A stretch of 5,484 nt of DNA from Bacteroidota bacterium. Lineage in GTDB: Bacteria; Bacteroidota; Bacteroidia; Chitinophagales; Chitinophagaceae. A program made the position numbers and the translations under genes. The notes beneath the pieces were generated by a model. The model had not been told where the DNA came from. It saw only the letters and a program-made list of their open reading frames with translations, and ran no database searches. Location: contig JAJXYG010000009.1 of assembly GCA_021780705.1 (NCBI GenBank), positions 1 through 5,484 of the forward strand. The letters run 5' to 3'. Positions 4,930-5,484 of this stretch are shown one piece after another (within the stretch, counting starts at the first letter, position 1; every line of letters starts with the position of its first letter).

Positions 4930-5484
4930 ATGAAAACAATACAAAAAACATATCGTTTTGCGTTGTTACCTACCAGGGAGCAGGAAGTGCTTTTGAATAA
5001 GCATTTTGGTTGTGTTCGGTTCGTGTATAATCATTTTTTGAATGAGAGAATTGAACAGTATAAAGAAAGCAGGAAGTCAGACAATTATCATAAACAAGCA
5101 GAGTTTTTGACAACACTCAAAAGGCAGGAAGAAACTGAATGGCTGAGAGAAGTTAATAGCCAATCTTTGCAGACTGCTTTAAGAAATTTAGATACTGCTT
5201 TTGTGAATTTTTTCAGAGGTAATGCAAAATTTCCACGTTTTAAAAGCAAACGTAGAAAAAGTAGCTTTACTGTTCCACAATTTGTGGAGGTGAATAATGA
5301 AAGATTGTTTTTCCCAAAATTCAAAGACGGAATTAAAATCATTGAGCATAGAGGACTGCAAGGAGAAGTAAAACATTGCACCGTTTCAAAAACACCCACT
5401 GGTAAATTTTTTGTGTCCATACTTTGTGAAGTGCAGTATAAACCATTGAAGCCTACAAAAAAGCAAGTCGGTATTGACTTAGGC
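4930..5484 (+). CDS. tnpB: TnpB, IS605 OrfB-type RNA-guided nuclease (3' partial)
   Basis: The frame is open from ATG 4930 to the window edge (185 codons, no stop). TnpB proteins are compact RuvC nucleases, ancestors of Cas12, that use an RNA from the element's right end to cut matching DNA. The N-terminal domain starts MKTIQKTYRFALLPTREQE with FGCVRFVYNHFLNERIEQYK, typical of the OrfB helix-turn-helix/REC region. Next come SQSLQTALRNLDTAFVNFFRG and AKFPRFKSKRRKSSFTVPQ, a basic stretch conserved in the family. A beta-rich wedge segment leads into GIDLG, whose Asp183 (5476-5478) is the first RuvC catalytic residue. The remaining RuvC motifs and the zinc finger would be beyond the edge. No Shine-Dalgarno sequence precedes the ATG. 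It points away from tnpA, with about 106 bases between the tnpA coding remains and this start. Codon use is clearly more AT-rich than in the suf genes. Whether the complete protein is intact cannot be seen here. Confidence 0.92.
   Translation, partial: MKTIQKTYRFALLPTREQEVLLNKHFGCVRFVYNHFLNERIEQYKESRKSDNYHKQAEFLTTLKRQEETEWLREVNSQSLQTALRNLDTAFVNFFRGNAKFPRFKSKRRKSSFTVPQFVEVNNERLFFPKFKDGIKIIEHRGLQGEVKHCTVSKTPTGKFFVSILCEVQYKPLKPTKKQVGIDLG

Larger units (their letters stand above)
4350..5484. mobile_element. IS200/IS605-family element, left part, cut by window edge
   Basis: Divergent tnpA (minus strand) and tnpB (plus strand) define an IS605-type arrangement. Such elements move as single-stranded circles excised by the HUH/Tyr transposase TnpA; TnpB is an RNA-guided nuclease not needed for the chemistry of transposition. 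The left boundary is approximate: it must lie outside the stem-loop at 4375-4397, and base composition turns AT-rich at about 4350. No target-site duplication is expected for this family. The right end, and any guide RNA overlapping the tnpB 3' end, are outside the window. The element lies directly downstream of the suf operon, 70 or so bases after the Rrf2 stop. Because tnpA is broken, it could move only with help from another copy. Confidence 0.85.

Noticed and set aside
5088..5420. 110-codon antisense frame inside tnpB
   Set aside because: It is a low-complexity, AT-rich shadow of tnpB with no recognisable domain.
1..5484. CRISPR array, tRNA or rRNA genes
   Set aside because: No regularly spaced repeats, cloverleaf-like sequences or rRNA-like segments were seen on either strand.

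Overview
The window looks like a chromosomal segment from a Bacteroidota bacterium, probably Flavobacteriia or a relative with fairly high GC. The evidence is a SUF operon ordered sufD-sufS-sufE-DUF59, no convincing Shine-Dalgarno sequences, A-rich gene leaders, and an IS200/IS605 element of a sort common in that phylum. The assignment rests on gene order and protein flavour, not on a marker gene.

Positions 1-4280 form one co-directional, tightly packed operon on the + strand. It encodes the iron-sulfur assembly scaffold subunit SufD (5' end cut by the window edge), the cysteine desulfurase SufS, the sulfur acceptor SufE, a DUF59/SufT-like maturation protein, a BrxA/BrxB-family bacilliredoxin with a CGC active site, and an Rrf2/IscR-family regulator with three cysteines. 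Gaps run from a 4-bp overlap to 28 bp, so all six genes are probably co-transcribed, presumably with sufB and sufC upstream of the window. SufS takes sulfur from cysteine, SufE relays it to the SufBCD scaffold, and the DUF59 protein probably helps deliver clusters. The bacilliredoxin would keep thiols reduced, and the Rrf2 protein probably senses Fe-S or redox status. The last two are the less standard members and the most interesting part of the operon.

From about 4350 to the right edge the sequence becomes AT-rich and holds the left part of an IS200/IS605-family element with divergent tnpA (- strand) and tnpB (+ strand). tnpA is a pseudogene: the first His of the HUH motif is Pro, a 1-base insertion shifts the frame before the C-terminal half, and no good start codon is left. 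tnpB is open for all 185 visible codons and ends at the window edge just after the RuvC-I aspartate (GIDLG). A perfect 8-bp stem-loop lies beyond the 3' end of tnpA, where a left-end hairpin is expected. I see no strong terminator between the operon and the element, so suf transcription could run into tnpB.

I found no tRNA, rRNA, CRISPR array or clearly unprecedented multigene system. The best leads are the thiol-redox and regulator pair at the operon's 3' end, and the retention of an open tnpB beside a dead tnpA.
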